A DNA stretch of 12,359 nt, taken from Ophiosphaerella korrae (Eukaryota; Ascomycota; Dothideomycetes; Pleosporales; Phaeosphaeriaceae). The position numbers and the translations under genes were made by a program. The notes under the pieces were generated by a model. That model was not told the DNA's origin, made no database searches, and was given only the letters and a program-made list of their open reading frames with translations. Positions 1 to 9,077 of this stretch are shown here, in pieces. Positions within the stretch are counted from its first letter, which is position 1. The number at the start of each line of letters is the position of its first letter. The DNA is taken from assembly GCA_028456385.1 (NCBI GenBank), contig JALNQF010000864.1:1-12359 (forward strand), written 5' to 3'.

Positions 1-2039
1 TATACTACTAATAAGCTCTAACTATATTATTTAGAGCTATATAAGATATAGCTACTTAATAAAAGATAGTATCTACTTTATTTAGAGCTATAGAAGCTAT
101 AGCTACTTAAAGAGAAGTAGTTTAATAAGTAGCTATTTAATAAGTTAAACTCTTATCTATTAGCTACTCTAAAGCGCTTACTTCTCTAGTTAATTATAAT
201 TCCTAGGAGCTTTTAGATACTTTACTATATTAATTTCTATAATTAATATTAGTACCTATATACTAAACTCTTCTAGGTTTAAGTATTTACTTTAGAGTTT
301 AAAGGCTACTAAGCTTAGGTTACTCTATATAGATTTTATATAGTTTACTAGCTAAGCTTACTACTTATATAGGATCTACTCTTTATTTTACTAAGATAGT
401 TAGTTAGCTAGCTTAGCTTTTAGTATTACGTAGAGCTCTACTCTTTAGATTTTACTCTAGGTACTTGCCTTACTAGTTACTTTCTAGGATTTAAGCTACT
501 TTATAGAGCTAGTTATATATATTATTCTAGGTCTCTTTTATATTACGCGCTACGTCTTTATATAATACGTTAATAAGTTTTTAAATCTCTAGCTTTAAGA
601 GCTCTTAATAAGCTTTACTCTTCTTATTATAGAAGAGCTACTTATTAAATATTATATTACGTGTTATAATTACTTAATCTATTTCTAGGACCTATATCCT
701 ATATATATTAGATACTCTATATCTTACTAGATATCTAATATAGCTCTAAGGGCTTATTTTAAAGCTTTTTTTATTACGCTTAGCTACTTACTCCTTATTA
801 AGTAGATATACGTAGTAGCTATAAGTATATACTCTATTCTAATCTAGCTAAAAGTCTACTATAGTAGCTCTTACTTACTTAAGCTAATAGTATCTAAAGT
901 ACTATCTAAACTAGCTATTAAGTACTATATTAGGAGCTTATATATTATAAGTATAGCTTAGGCTTATATTATATAGCTATATAGCTACTTCTACTATCTC
1001 TAGCTAGAGCTATTTTAGTAGGTTAGTACTTATCTTTATCTTAATTGTTTTTATTATTATTTCTTAACTAGCTCTCTTAGGTCCTTTATTTAGCTCGTAC
1101 GTATATACTAGAGAGCTCTTAATTGTAATCTCTTCTTATTTAGTCTAAATCTAGAAGCGTATCTTACCTCTCTATAAGAGCGTTACTACTTTATTATCTT
1201 ACTAGATTATATATATATAGAGCTTATAGCGCGTCTATAGTAGCTTTATAAAGCTTTTAAATACTCTTATTATTTTTTAGAGAGATTTACTTTATAATAG
1301 GTAGGTATAGAGCTTACGACTATATTTATACTTAAGTAGTATAGTCTAAACTTCTCTAAAGCAACTAGTAGGTATATTAAATAGGTCTTACGCTACTCGC
1401 TAGTATAGGCGCAGAGCTCTCTCTTTAGGCTACTTTAAGATAACTTACTTAGCGTACGCTATTAAGTAATACTTATACTTAATACGCGCTGTCCTATTAA
1501 TACGTACGTTTTTTACGCTTGTTACTAGCGCTTATAGTACTTCTAGTCTAAGATAACTAGCTCTAGCGTATTAGAGCTCTTCTAAGTTACTTCTAGGCGT
1601 TGTACGCTATAAGTTAAGCTACTAGTTACTTTATGTTACGCTTATAATAGTTAGATAAAACGTAATAGGCTTGTATTTAATAAAAGTAAGGTTATATTTA
1701 CGTATTAGCGTCGCTAGTATAATACTCTCTACTAGCGTTCCTACTCTTAGAGTTACGTTAAAACCTTAATACTAGGCTCTAGCTTACTATAATTAAGCTT
1801 TAGATACTATATTAATATAAAATCCTTTAACTACTACTACTTTATAAAGTATAAGATTCTCTATATACTTACTATAAGTACTATTTAGAGTATTCTTAAA
1901 GATTTAAGTACTTTTACTAAGTATTAGAAACGCTTATATACTTACTTTTATATAGCTTATACTTTTTACTCTTATAAAAGAGCTTAGTTCTATAAGACTT
2001 ATTAAGTTAACTAAGTAGAGAGTAGCTTTATTATTAAGT
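1..2039 (-). pseudogene. copia pol remnant: end of protease region, GAG-pre-integrase, integrase
   Basis: A copia pol polyprotein, dead from many TAA/TAG stops (former Gln and Trp codons). Going leftwards: protease-side segment LNNKATLYLVN from 2038; the segment VVKGFYINIVSKA, matching copia 'PGFxxNLVS' regions, at about 1820-1860; the GAG-pre-integrase motif L-(W)-H-x-R-x-G-H, RIP-altered, at 1545-1587. The integrase core keeps Asp at 1385-1387 (in DLF) and Asp at 1196-1198 (in DN); the usual catalytic Glu is Lys at 1076-1078 (context GPKR). The C-terminal integrase signature IGYLVxYxxxNIYRI, then VI-TRN-IFN, follows at about 660-760, with G read as R in the first motif. Bases 1-400 look like the poorly conserved linker before RT. 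All these motifs lie in one frame with no indel that I can detect. Assignment rests on recognised motifs only, not on a search. Confidence 0.8.
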
Positions 2040-2131
2040 ATAGTTGTTACGGGTGTAATAGAAGAAATCGAGATAGAACTAATTAGTCTCGATCTAGGCG
2101 CTAATAAAGTATAGGACAAGTAAGGTAACAA
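1934..2131 (-). other. Chimeric 65-codon open frame across the gypsy/copia junction (not a gene)
   Basis: This frame starts at a TTG codon (2129-2131) inside the gypsy 5' LTR, read antisense, and crosses the element edge and target-site duplication. It ends in copia protease-side coding sequence (ILNNKATLYLVN onward). The first 29 or so residues are LTR antisense; the rest is genuine copia frame. It is open only because two unrelated sequences happened to be joined in phase. I see no ATG, and no reason to expect expression. Confidence 0.85.
2040..2044. repeat. Target-site duplication ATAGT, left copy
   Basis: ATAGT lies directly before the 5' LTR terminus TGTTAC and is repeated at 9073-9077 directly after the 3' LTR terminus. 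Five base pairs is the usual duplication length for Ty3/gypsy integrases. Confidence 0.92.
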
Positions 2132-2473
2132 CCTTAATTAAGAGACTATATATAACTAGGATACCTAGGCTAATCTATAATCTATAAACTCTTAGTATTA
2201 ATAGATTATAGATTAAGACAATCTATAATCTACTAGTCTTAGTAACTATAGATTATAGATTACGACGAGTATATAGTTAGTAAGATGCGTATCGTTAAGA
2301 TAGTATTAGTAATTTAATCTTTTAACTATAGAACGCTAATATAAGATAGTTGTAAAACATCTTCTATTATTTATAAGTTATTATAGATTATAACCTAAGC
2401 TTTTACTATTAACTCTTAATCTACTAATACCCTTAGAGTACTAGGAAGTCGACCCTAGTAACAACCTATTACA
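2045..2473 (+). repeat. Gypsy 5' LTR (429 bp)
   Basis: Starts TGTTACGGG and ends CTATTACA. It aligns end to end without gaps to 8644-9072. My hand count finds about 33 differences and every one is a transition. An intact LTR would carry the promoter and the polyadenylation signal, but no TATA box or start site can be placed with confidence because TATA-like strings are everywhere. It contains two inverted-repeat pairs (2171-2260). Confidence 0.93.
2171..2260. repeat. Paired inverted repeats inside the LTR
   Basis: TAATCTATAATCTAT at 2171-2185 is the exact reverse complement of 2201-2215 (15-bp arms, 15-base loop). ATCTATAATCTA at 2221-2232 is the reverse complement of 2249-2260 (12-bp arms, 16-base loop). 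So one core, ATAATCTA, occurs in four blocks of alternating orientation. The same layout is in the 3' LTR from 8770, where the first pair is perfect and the second carries a transition. It could be an RNA hairpin pair or a repeated protein-binding site; the sequence cannot say which. Confidence 0.75.
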
Positions 2474-2491
2474 CCTTACTAATTTAGTTAT
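2474..2491 (+). promoter_or_regulatory. Expected primer-binding position of the gypsy element; primer unclear
   Basis: The primer site should begin within a few bases of the LTR end. The sequence here starts CCTTACTAATTTAG and lacks the TGG that pairs with a tRNA CCA end. The last LTR base plus CCTTACT is the reverse complement of AGTAAGGT at 2119-2126 inside the LTR. That would suit self-priming of the Tf1 kind, but eight bases in AT-rich DNA can match by chance. Confidence 0.3.
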
Positions 2492-2534
2492 TGCAAGAAG
2501 CAAAGCGTAAGTAGCGCATAGTCTAGCTAATATA

Positions 2535-5070
2535 ATAGTAGAAAGTTTAACTAAAATAAGTAAAGCCCCTAAGAGTAGTTATAAGTCTAATAGTACTATA
2601 TAGGAAATAATTAAGGACTAAATTAATAATCTAATCTTAGATAAAGAAGATATAAAAATAGTAATTAATGCTTTAGAAATATAAAACAAGGAACTGTAAG
2701 ATTACGCAAAGTAGAATAAAGTATAGATTAAAGCTATTATTAAAGGTTAGAATTAGATAGAACTAATTATACAACGTCTAGCAATAAGTGCAACAAAGAA
2801 ACTACCTAAGATACCTATCCTTAAGAAGTTTAATAGAATAAAGGAGAAACTAAGACTCTTTATTACTTTAGTACAACTCTAGATAGATATATAAGTACTA
2901 CACTTTAACATAGAAGAAAAGAAGGTAATATATATAGGGTTATACCTTAAGGAAGACGTAATAAGATAGTATAAACCTTACTAGATAGACTATACAATAC
3001 ACTCTCTAATAACCTAGAAGGACGAAACTAGAGCTATTTTTAGAAGTTATAAGTACTTTACTAAATAAATAAGAGCAGTATTTAGGGATATAGACGTTAC
3101 CTAACAAGCTAAAGAATAGCTAGAGAAGCTTATACAAAGTTAAAGTATTCTAAAGTACGTATTATAGTTTAAATAACTATTCTAGAATATAGAATAGAAT
3201 AAGTTAGCTTTAATATTACAATTTAAGCAAGGACTAAACTCTAAGATCTAATACAAGATAATATATATAGAGAAACTAAGGACACTAGAAGCTCTAAAGT
3301 AATAGGTAATATAAATTAATAATAATCTTTAAGAATAGAAGAAGAATAAATATAGAGGTTATACCTAGAACTATAATAAGGGAGACTTTATAATCCTTAA
3401 CACTAATAAAGATAGAAAGAAAAAGAAGAATAAAGACTTTACGTACTTTAATTATAGTAAACTAGGCTACTATACAAAAGACTACTAATTACAAAAGAAG
3501 AAAAATATAGTATATTATAAATATAGGAAACTAGGATACTTTATAAAAGACTATAAAAGTAAAGACTTAAAGAAAGAAACTTAGTTAAAGATAACTAAGA
3601 AAAAGAAGAAGGAAGTACTACAAGTACAGGCTAAACTTTAAGAGAAGGTAGCTAGGAGTAAAGAAATATAATACGTAATACTCTATTAGACCTTTTATTA
3701 TAAAGATAACTACTATATATATCTTTTTAGTAAATAAAGAGTAGGATACTTCTTATAATAGAGATAGAGAGTAGCTATAATAAAAGAAAGAATAAAAGCT
3801 TAGCTAGAAGAAATAGCCTAAGTAATAGACCTACTAGTAGAAGATCTAGAAAGAGAAGAGCCCTTAGTACTATTAATCTAGGCTAAAGGACTAGTACTAG
3901 ATAAAGAGACTACTACGACTACTTCTAAAAGACTACAAAGAAGTAAGAGATAAGTTAGTATAAGAGATATAGAGTATACCTAGCTAATAATATATAGTTA
4001 TAATAGCTATATAATAAGTAATATAGAGGAATAAAACAAAGAATAAAAGTTTATTTAGAAATACTTACTAGTTATAAGTATAGAGGAAGCGTATAAAGAC
4101 TAGAAAGAACGTAATCCTAAAGAAATAAAGTTTATACTATTTTAAGAATAGATAAAGTAATATATAGTTATAGTAAGAAGAATACCTATATAAAAAGAAT
4201 AGTAATACTTTATAAGAAAGACGCGATAGATTAATAAAGCTTATATACTAAGAGTACTAGTAGTATACTATATTCTAATAATAGATATACCTAGTAGAAG
4301 TAAATACTAAGAAGGAGATAATAAAATAATAGATCTAAAATACCTAGTACACTTTAAAGTATTATAGATATTATACCTAGATAAGAATTATATTATATAT
4401 AGAAACCCTAAAGTAAATAATAGTATATAGCTTATAAGGAGAAAAGGCTATAACTATATAAGAGTAATTCTAGTAGAAAACATCTAAGGATAGGAAGTAA
4501 TCCTAGAAGATAGATACTTAGTAGTAAGACTAGGCCTAAAACTACTTAAGAAATATATCTAAGGAGGACTATAGTACAAATGTATATACAACGAGTGTCT
4601 AAAATATAAAGAATATAAACTTAAAGTAGGCTTATAGCCCTAGAAAGATAGATAATTTATAAAGTTACCTAAGCAAGAAAAACTAAAAGGTATAGGAAGC
4701 CTATATATTATAAAAATAGGTATATACTAAAGAAGGAAAGTACAATTAATAATTAATAGTAGAGCTATAAGAAACTTTATATTAAAAAAGTTTATAGAAA
4801 TATAAAGAATAAAGTATATAACAAAGAAATACTCTTAATAACTAAGTATAATTAAAGGAAAACTATTTTAGGAACTAATATAGTTTAAGATAGTACCTTT
4901 AACACTAAGGTTAGAAGAACTAGAAATTAAGAATATAGTAATAGATATAACAACAATTAATAATAAACAAGATATAATATTAAGTATACTATAGTTATAA
5001 ATAACTAACTATACATTAATTAGAGGATAAGAAAGATTAACTACTATAGAATAGATATGTTAAAGGCCTA
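2535..5070 (+). pseudogene. Gypsy gag - linker - protease remnant
   Basis: Gag packages the element RNA into virus-like particles; the protease cuts the polyprotein. One frame (codons starting at multiples of 3) covers gag to protease. A possible start is the ATA at 2535, presumably a former ATG, followed by a Gln/Glu/Lys-rich stretch that may be a coiled coil. The Retrotrans_gag core runs from about 2811 to 3250 (KKFNGIKEKL-like start, later QFKQGL-like end). Two C-x2-C-x4-H-x4-C knuckles follow at 3444-3485 and 3513-3554, with most Cys and His codons now Tyr. A linker of about 1.2 kb holds a W-T-x-C-Y-x-D-x-C motif at 3687-3725. The protease active site D-S-G-A is at 4755-4766, now read as N-S-R-A. 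Many in-frame TAA/TAG codons mark lost Gln and Trp. The frame appears to be left near 5055-5075. Confidence 0.82.
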
Positions 5071-5071
5071 T

Positions 5072-7963
5072 AAGAACACCTACAAGGGAGAATTCTTAGA
5101 AGAATATAAGAAATAAGAAGAATAGCTTATAGAACCTAAAGATTACCTTTTAGAATATTAACTATAGGACTTAGTAATAGAAATAAAAGAAGGAAAAGAC
5201 GTAAAGTAGAGCCTAGTTTACTAGAAAATAGAAAAAGAATTAAAGATTAAATAAGTATTTATTTAAAACGTAATAAAAAAGAGATAGATAAGAGAATCTA
5301 AATCCTTAGTAGCTTATAGACTTATCTTTATAGATAAGAAAAGAATAAGTAATAAAAGACCTTGTATAGACTTTAGAAAAACTAATATAGTTATAAATAA
5401 GAACTAATACCCCTTACTAAAGATAGACGTAATATAAGATAAACTATAGAAAGTAACAATCTTTACAAAGTTAGATATCTAGAACGCCTACTACTAAATT
5501 AGAATTAAAGAAGGCAATAAATAGAAAATAGTATTTAGAATATAATAGAGATTATATAAATATTTAGTTATACTATTTAGCTTAATAAATATACTAGTAG
5601 TATTCTAAGAAAGGATTAATATAGTACTAAGAGAGTACTTAGATATATTTATATTTATATACTTAGACGATATCCTTATATTCTTAAAAATAGAGGAAGA
5701 ACACGTATAATATATACACAAAGTACTAGAAAAACTAGTAAAAGCTAAAATATTTCTTAAGATAAGAAAATACGAGTTCTATATAAAGGAAATAGATTTC
5801 CTAGGGTTTATTATAGAACTAGGAAAGATTAAGATTAATCTAGAAAAGATTAAGTTAATTAACAAATAGCTAATACTAAGAAACCTAAAAGAGGTACAAT
5901 AATTTTATAGGCTAGCTAACTTTTATAGAAAGTTAATAATAGGATAGTCTAAAGATATAGAACTAATAACAAGACTTATAAAGAAAGATACGCTATTTAA
6001 ATAGATAAAGGAATGCGACGAAGCATTTAAAAAGATTAAGAAGAAGTTTATAGAAAACCTAGTTATTAGAATATATAACCTAGACCTACTAGTAATAGTA
6101 AAGATAGACGCATCTAACTTAGTCTATAGAATAGCACTAATATAGGAAGACCTAGAAACTAAAAAAGAATACTTAGTCGAGTACTTTTTTAAGAAAATAA
6201 AGATAGTAGAACTTAACTACTTAATCTACAATAAAAAAATACTAGTAATCTATAAAGTATTTAAGTAATAGAGAGTATACCTATAAGGAGCGAAATATTA
6301 GATAAAGGTCTATATAGACTACAAGAATCTTATAGGATTTATAACAAATAAAGAATTATTATAATACTATATAAGATAGTAGGAATACTTATTAACGTTT
6401 AATATAGAAATTATATATACAAAAGAGAAAGATAATTAGTTTGTAGACGCCTTTAGTAGAAGGCTAGACTTATAAAAAGAAGTAAGCACTACTAGTATAG
6501 TTCTAGTTAAGAATAAAGAAGGACACTTAGTCCTAAATATATATAAAATAGCTACAATACTTAAAAGGAAGAGTAGCAAGCTAGATAAATAGATTTAGAA
6601 AATAATAAAAGAAGTACTTAAAGAAATAAAGAAACTAGAAATCTAAGAAGGATTTGTATAAGCCTATAAAAGAATATATATCTTAAGGAAGATCTAGAGA
6701 GAATTTATACAATAATTCTATAAATTACTAGTATATAGTTACTAAGGTATTAAGAAAATATTAAATAGACTACTACGAGACTACTATATTCTAAAAGCAA
6801 GATAATTAGTAATAGAAGTACTACGAGACTATATAGAATATTAAAAGAATAAATATAATAGATACGTACTATATAGAATATTATAACTAGTAGAAGTACT
6901 AGAATAACTATAGGGAGTTATTACAATAGACTTTATTACAAAGTTACTAAAGTCTAAAGACCTAATATTAGGAGTTAAGTATAATAGAATCTTAATAATA
7001 GTAGATAAACTTATAAAGTACTTATACTTTAGACTATATAAAGAAAAAAGTAAGATAGAGGTTACTATACACTAGGTTCTAGGAACTATAATTAGTTAAT
7101 ATAAACTACTAGATAAGATTATTATAGATAGAGACGTACAATTTACATTAAAACTATAGGGAACGATAATAGTATAATTAGGAATTAAATATACAATATC
7201 TACAGCATATTACCTACAAATAGATAGATAGTTAGAACGAATAAATTAGATAGTAGAACAATACCTAAGATACTACCTTAATTATAACTAGAATAATTAG
7301 GTATAGCTACTACCTATAGTACAACTAGCATACAATAGTGTAAAGAATATAGTAATAGGAGTATTACTCTTCTTTGCGAACTATAGATTTAAACCTAACG
7401 TATACTAGATACTAAGAAATTAGATATCTTAGTCTCTAAGAGGAGAAAACTTTGCTAATAGACTTAAGGATATATATAATTAACTAAGATAGGATATAGA
7501 ATTTCTATATAATTAAATAGTAAAGTACTACAATAAGAAGTATAAAGAGGGACCCTAATTTAGAAAGAGAGAAAAAGTATAGTTAGTACGAAAGAATATT
7601 AAGAGTAAACGCCTAAGTTTAAAATTAGACTACGTTAAGATAGGACTATATAAAATTAAGAAAGAAGTTATACTAGTTACGTTTAGATTAAAGCTACTAA
7701 ATAAGATAAGGATACACCTAATATTTTACGTAGCTCTACTAGAACAAGCACTATAGAATATAGAACTACTAGTGTATAAAGTAGATATATATAGAGAATA
7801 GGAAGAATAGGAAGTTAAAGAAATCTTATAATACTAGTTCTATAATAGAAGAAACTACTACTTAGTAGAATAGATAGGTATAGATAAAAAAGGATAACTA
7901 TAAGAGAAGATATAGGAACTAGAGGATAATCTTAATTACTCTAAGAAACTAGAGGAGTTCTAA
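5072..7963 (+). pseudogene. Gypsy pol remnant: RT, RNase H, integrase, chromodomain
   Basis: This part copied the RNA and inserted the DNA. All motifs share one frame (codon starts leave remainder 2 on division by 3). RT: RPCIDFRK from about 5359; TKLDI before a lost Arg/Trp codon at about 5470; the catalytic Y-L-D-D intact at 5660-5671. RNase H: Asp at 6107-6109 (KIDAS) and at 6317-6319. Integrase: zinc region 6734-6841 with both Cys (6830, 6839) changed to Tyr; catalytic Asp 6929-6931, Asp 7127-7129 and Glu 7235-7237 all intact with exact D-x35-E spacing. Chromodomain: about 7811-7960 (EVKEIL, then FYNRRNYYLV, W-x-G-like core). The first in-frame stop after it is 7961, but RIP makes the true stop uncertain. 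There are dozens of TAA/TAG codons, so no product is possible. Confidence 0.88.
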
Positions 7964-8262
7964 AGTTAAAACCTTCTAGAACACCTAGTAGTAAACTAAG
8001 AGAACTAATATTACTAACAATAGATAGAGAGATAATAGGGACGTCTAGCGTAGGACTTACTATAGCAACACTAAACGCCTTATCTAAGTCTAGCTTAGCT
8101 TCTAGAGCTACTAACTACTTAGCTAATTTCTTATTATTTAAGGCCTTTATCTTACAAAGACAAGAGAGACGAGCTTGATTTTCTACTAGCTTACTCTACG
8201 CAAGCTCCTAGATATACTTACGCTTAGCTTTAGCCTCTATAATTTAAGATAGTAATTTCTCT
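7941..8262 (-). pseudogene. Possible antisense gene remnant in the gypsy 3' region, coiled-coil-like
   Basis: I do not recognise this with certainty. One - strand frame reads EAKAKRKYI from about 8237, then LVENQARL and KIKALNNKKLAK, then LVALEAKLDLDKAF, and finally a Ser/Ile/Leu-rich tail ending VLEGFNF before TAG at 7943-7941. It has few stops (for example 8117-8115), all TAG/TAA. The Leu and Lys/Glu spacing suggests an amphipathic helix. The end overlaps the chromodomain end of pol on the other strand. The older gypsy copy is colinear without net indel across 7963-8193. From memory only, some fungal gypsy elements carry an antisense frame in this place. It could also be chance or non-coding. 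Confidence 0.32.
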
Positions 8263-8271
8263 TAAGTTTAG

Positions 8272-8499
8272 TTAATAGCTTTCCCTATTATTATTAAGCC
8301 TAGACGTAAGAATAAGTGTAATAAACTTACACTTAGAAAGAGAAATACTAGATATATTATAAGAGCTACGTATATTTGCATGAATATATACTTTATAAGC
8401 CCTACTATTGTTTGTAGAAATAATATAAGGAAGAGACTTAGAGTTTAACTTAAGAGAAGTATAATAAGAATAAAGAAATATTTTAATACTATTACGCAA
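8272..8499 (-). other. 75-codon TTG-initiated open frame in the gypsy 3' region, probably not a gene
   Basis: Open from a TTG at 8497-8499 to the stop just below 8272, with no ATG start. The product is rich in Ser, Asn, Ile and Lys, with no signal peptide, membrane segment or motif that I recognise. It lies in a different frame from the coiled-coil-like remnant at 7941-8262. This stretch keeps more CA/TG than its surroundings, which may be why it has stayed open. It could be a fragment of an element-borne antisense gene, but nothing here proves coding. Confidence 0.35.
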
Positions 8500-8629
8500 T
8501 ATGCAATTAGTAAGGAGATAGTAATAACGTGTAGATAAAATAGTTATAAGAGAGGATAAAGAACTCTACATTAATAAAGAAACTAGACTAATAACTCTAG
8601 CTCTAGGATAAGTAAACTAAGACCTACCT

Positions 8630-8643
8630 AGGAAGAGAGATAG
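8630..8643 (+). promoter_or_regulatory. Polypurine tract before the 3' LTR
   Basis: AGGAAGAGAGA at 8630-8640 is an uninterrupted purine run, followed by TAG and then the LTR terminus TGTTAC at 8644. This is the expected position of the plus-strand primer of an LTR retrotransposon. The T just before the LTR may be the element's own base or a mutation. Confidence 0.7.
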
Positions 8644-9072
8644 TGTTACGGGTATAATAGAAGAAATTAAGATAGAACTAATTAGTTCTAATCTAGGCGC
8701 TAACAAAGTATAAGACAAGTAGAGTAATAACCTTAATTAGGAGACTATATATAACTAGGACACCTAGGCTAATCTATAATCTATAAACTCTTAGTATTAA
8801 TAGATTATAGATTAAGACGATTTATAATCTACTAGTCTTAGTAACTATAGATTATAGATTACGACGAGTATATAGTTAGTAAGATGTATATTATTAGGAT
8901 AGTATTAGTAATTCAATCCTTTAACTATAGAACGCTAATATAAGATAGTTACAAAACATCTTCTATTATTTATAAGTTATTATAGATTATAACCTAAGCT
9001 TTTACTATTAACTCTTAATCTACTAACACTCTTAGGGCACTAAGAAGTTAACCCTAGTAACAATCTATTACA
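8644..9072 (+). repeat. Gypsy 3' LTR (429 bp)
   Basis: Starts TGTTACGGG and ends CTATTACA; the same length as 2045-2473 with no gap in alignment. The differences from the 5' copy are all transitions and go both ways, so each LTR was hit separately after insertion. It is followed directly by the duplicated ATAGT. Confidence 0.93.
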
Positions 9073-9077
9073 ATAGT
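9073..9077. repeat. Target-site duplication ATAGT, right copy
   Basis: Directly follows the 3' LTR end ATTACA and matches 2040-2044 exactly. Read on the - strand it is part of a copia codon pair (Thr-Ile), and removing one copy restores the copia frame. Confidence 0.92.

Larger units (their letters stand above)
1..2044 (-). mobile_element. Ty1/copia element, left (3') part, interrupted by gypsy insertion
   Basis: This is the downstream part of a copia retrotransposon read on the - strand. From right to left it holds the end of the protease region, a GAG-pre-integrase segment, the integrase core, the integrase C-terminal region and a linker running off the window at base 1. RT, RNase H and the 3' LTR are not in the window. 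The piece is separated from its 5' half (9073-10572) by the gypsy element at 2045-9072. The reading frame is shared by both halves once the insert and one ATAGT are removed. CA and TG are nearly absent here, so RIP was heavy. Confidence 0.85.
2045..9072 (+). mobile_element. Complete but RIP-inactivated Ty3/gypsy chromovirus-type LTR retrotransposon
   Basis: A 7,028-bp element with two 429-bp LTRs (TGT...ACA ends) and a perfect 5-bp target-site duplication. Internal order is gag with two CCHC knuckles, a long linker, protease, RT, RNase H, HHCC integrase and C-terminal chromodomain. Integrase after RNase H, together with the chromodomain, places it in Ty3/gypsy chromoviruses. Coding frames are closed by many TAA/TAG codons and Cys/His codons have become Tyr, the expected result of C-to-T change on both strands at CpA. 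CA dinucleotides are clearly commoner here than in the flanking elements, in line with fewer RIP cycles and a younger insertion. Confidence 0.93.

Noticed and set aside
1934..2131. A 65-residue - strand protein
   Set aside because: It starts at TTG inside an LTR and runs into a copia frame; the two halves belong to different elements.
2171..2260. CRISPR-like or satellite repeats in the LTR
   Set aside because: The repeats are inverted pairs inside an LTR, with no regular spacers of constant length and no cas genes.
7964..8629. An envelope-like gene after pol on the + strand
   Set aside because: No + strand frame here shows a signal peptide, membrane segment or a readable frame even when RIP stops are allowed for.
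2045..9072. Dating the gypsy insertion from LTR divergence
   Set aside because: All differences are transitions and reflect RIP cycles, so a neutral rate does not apply.
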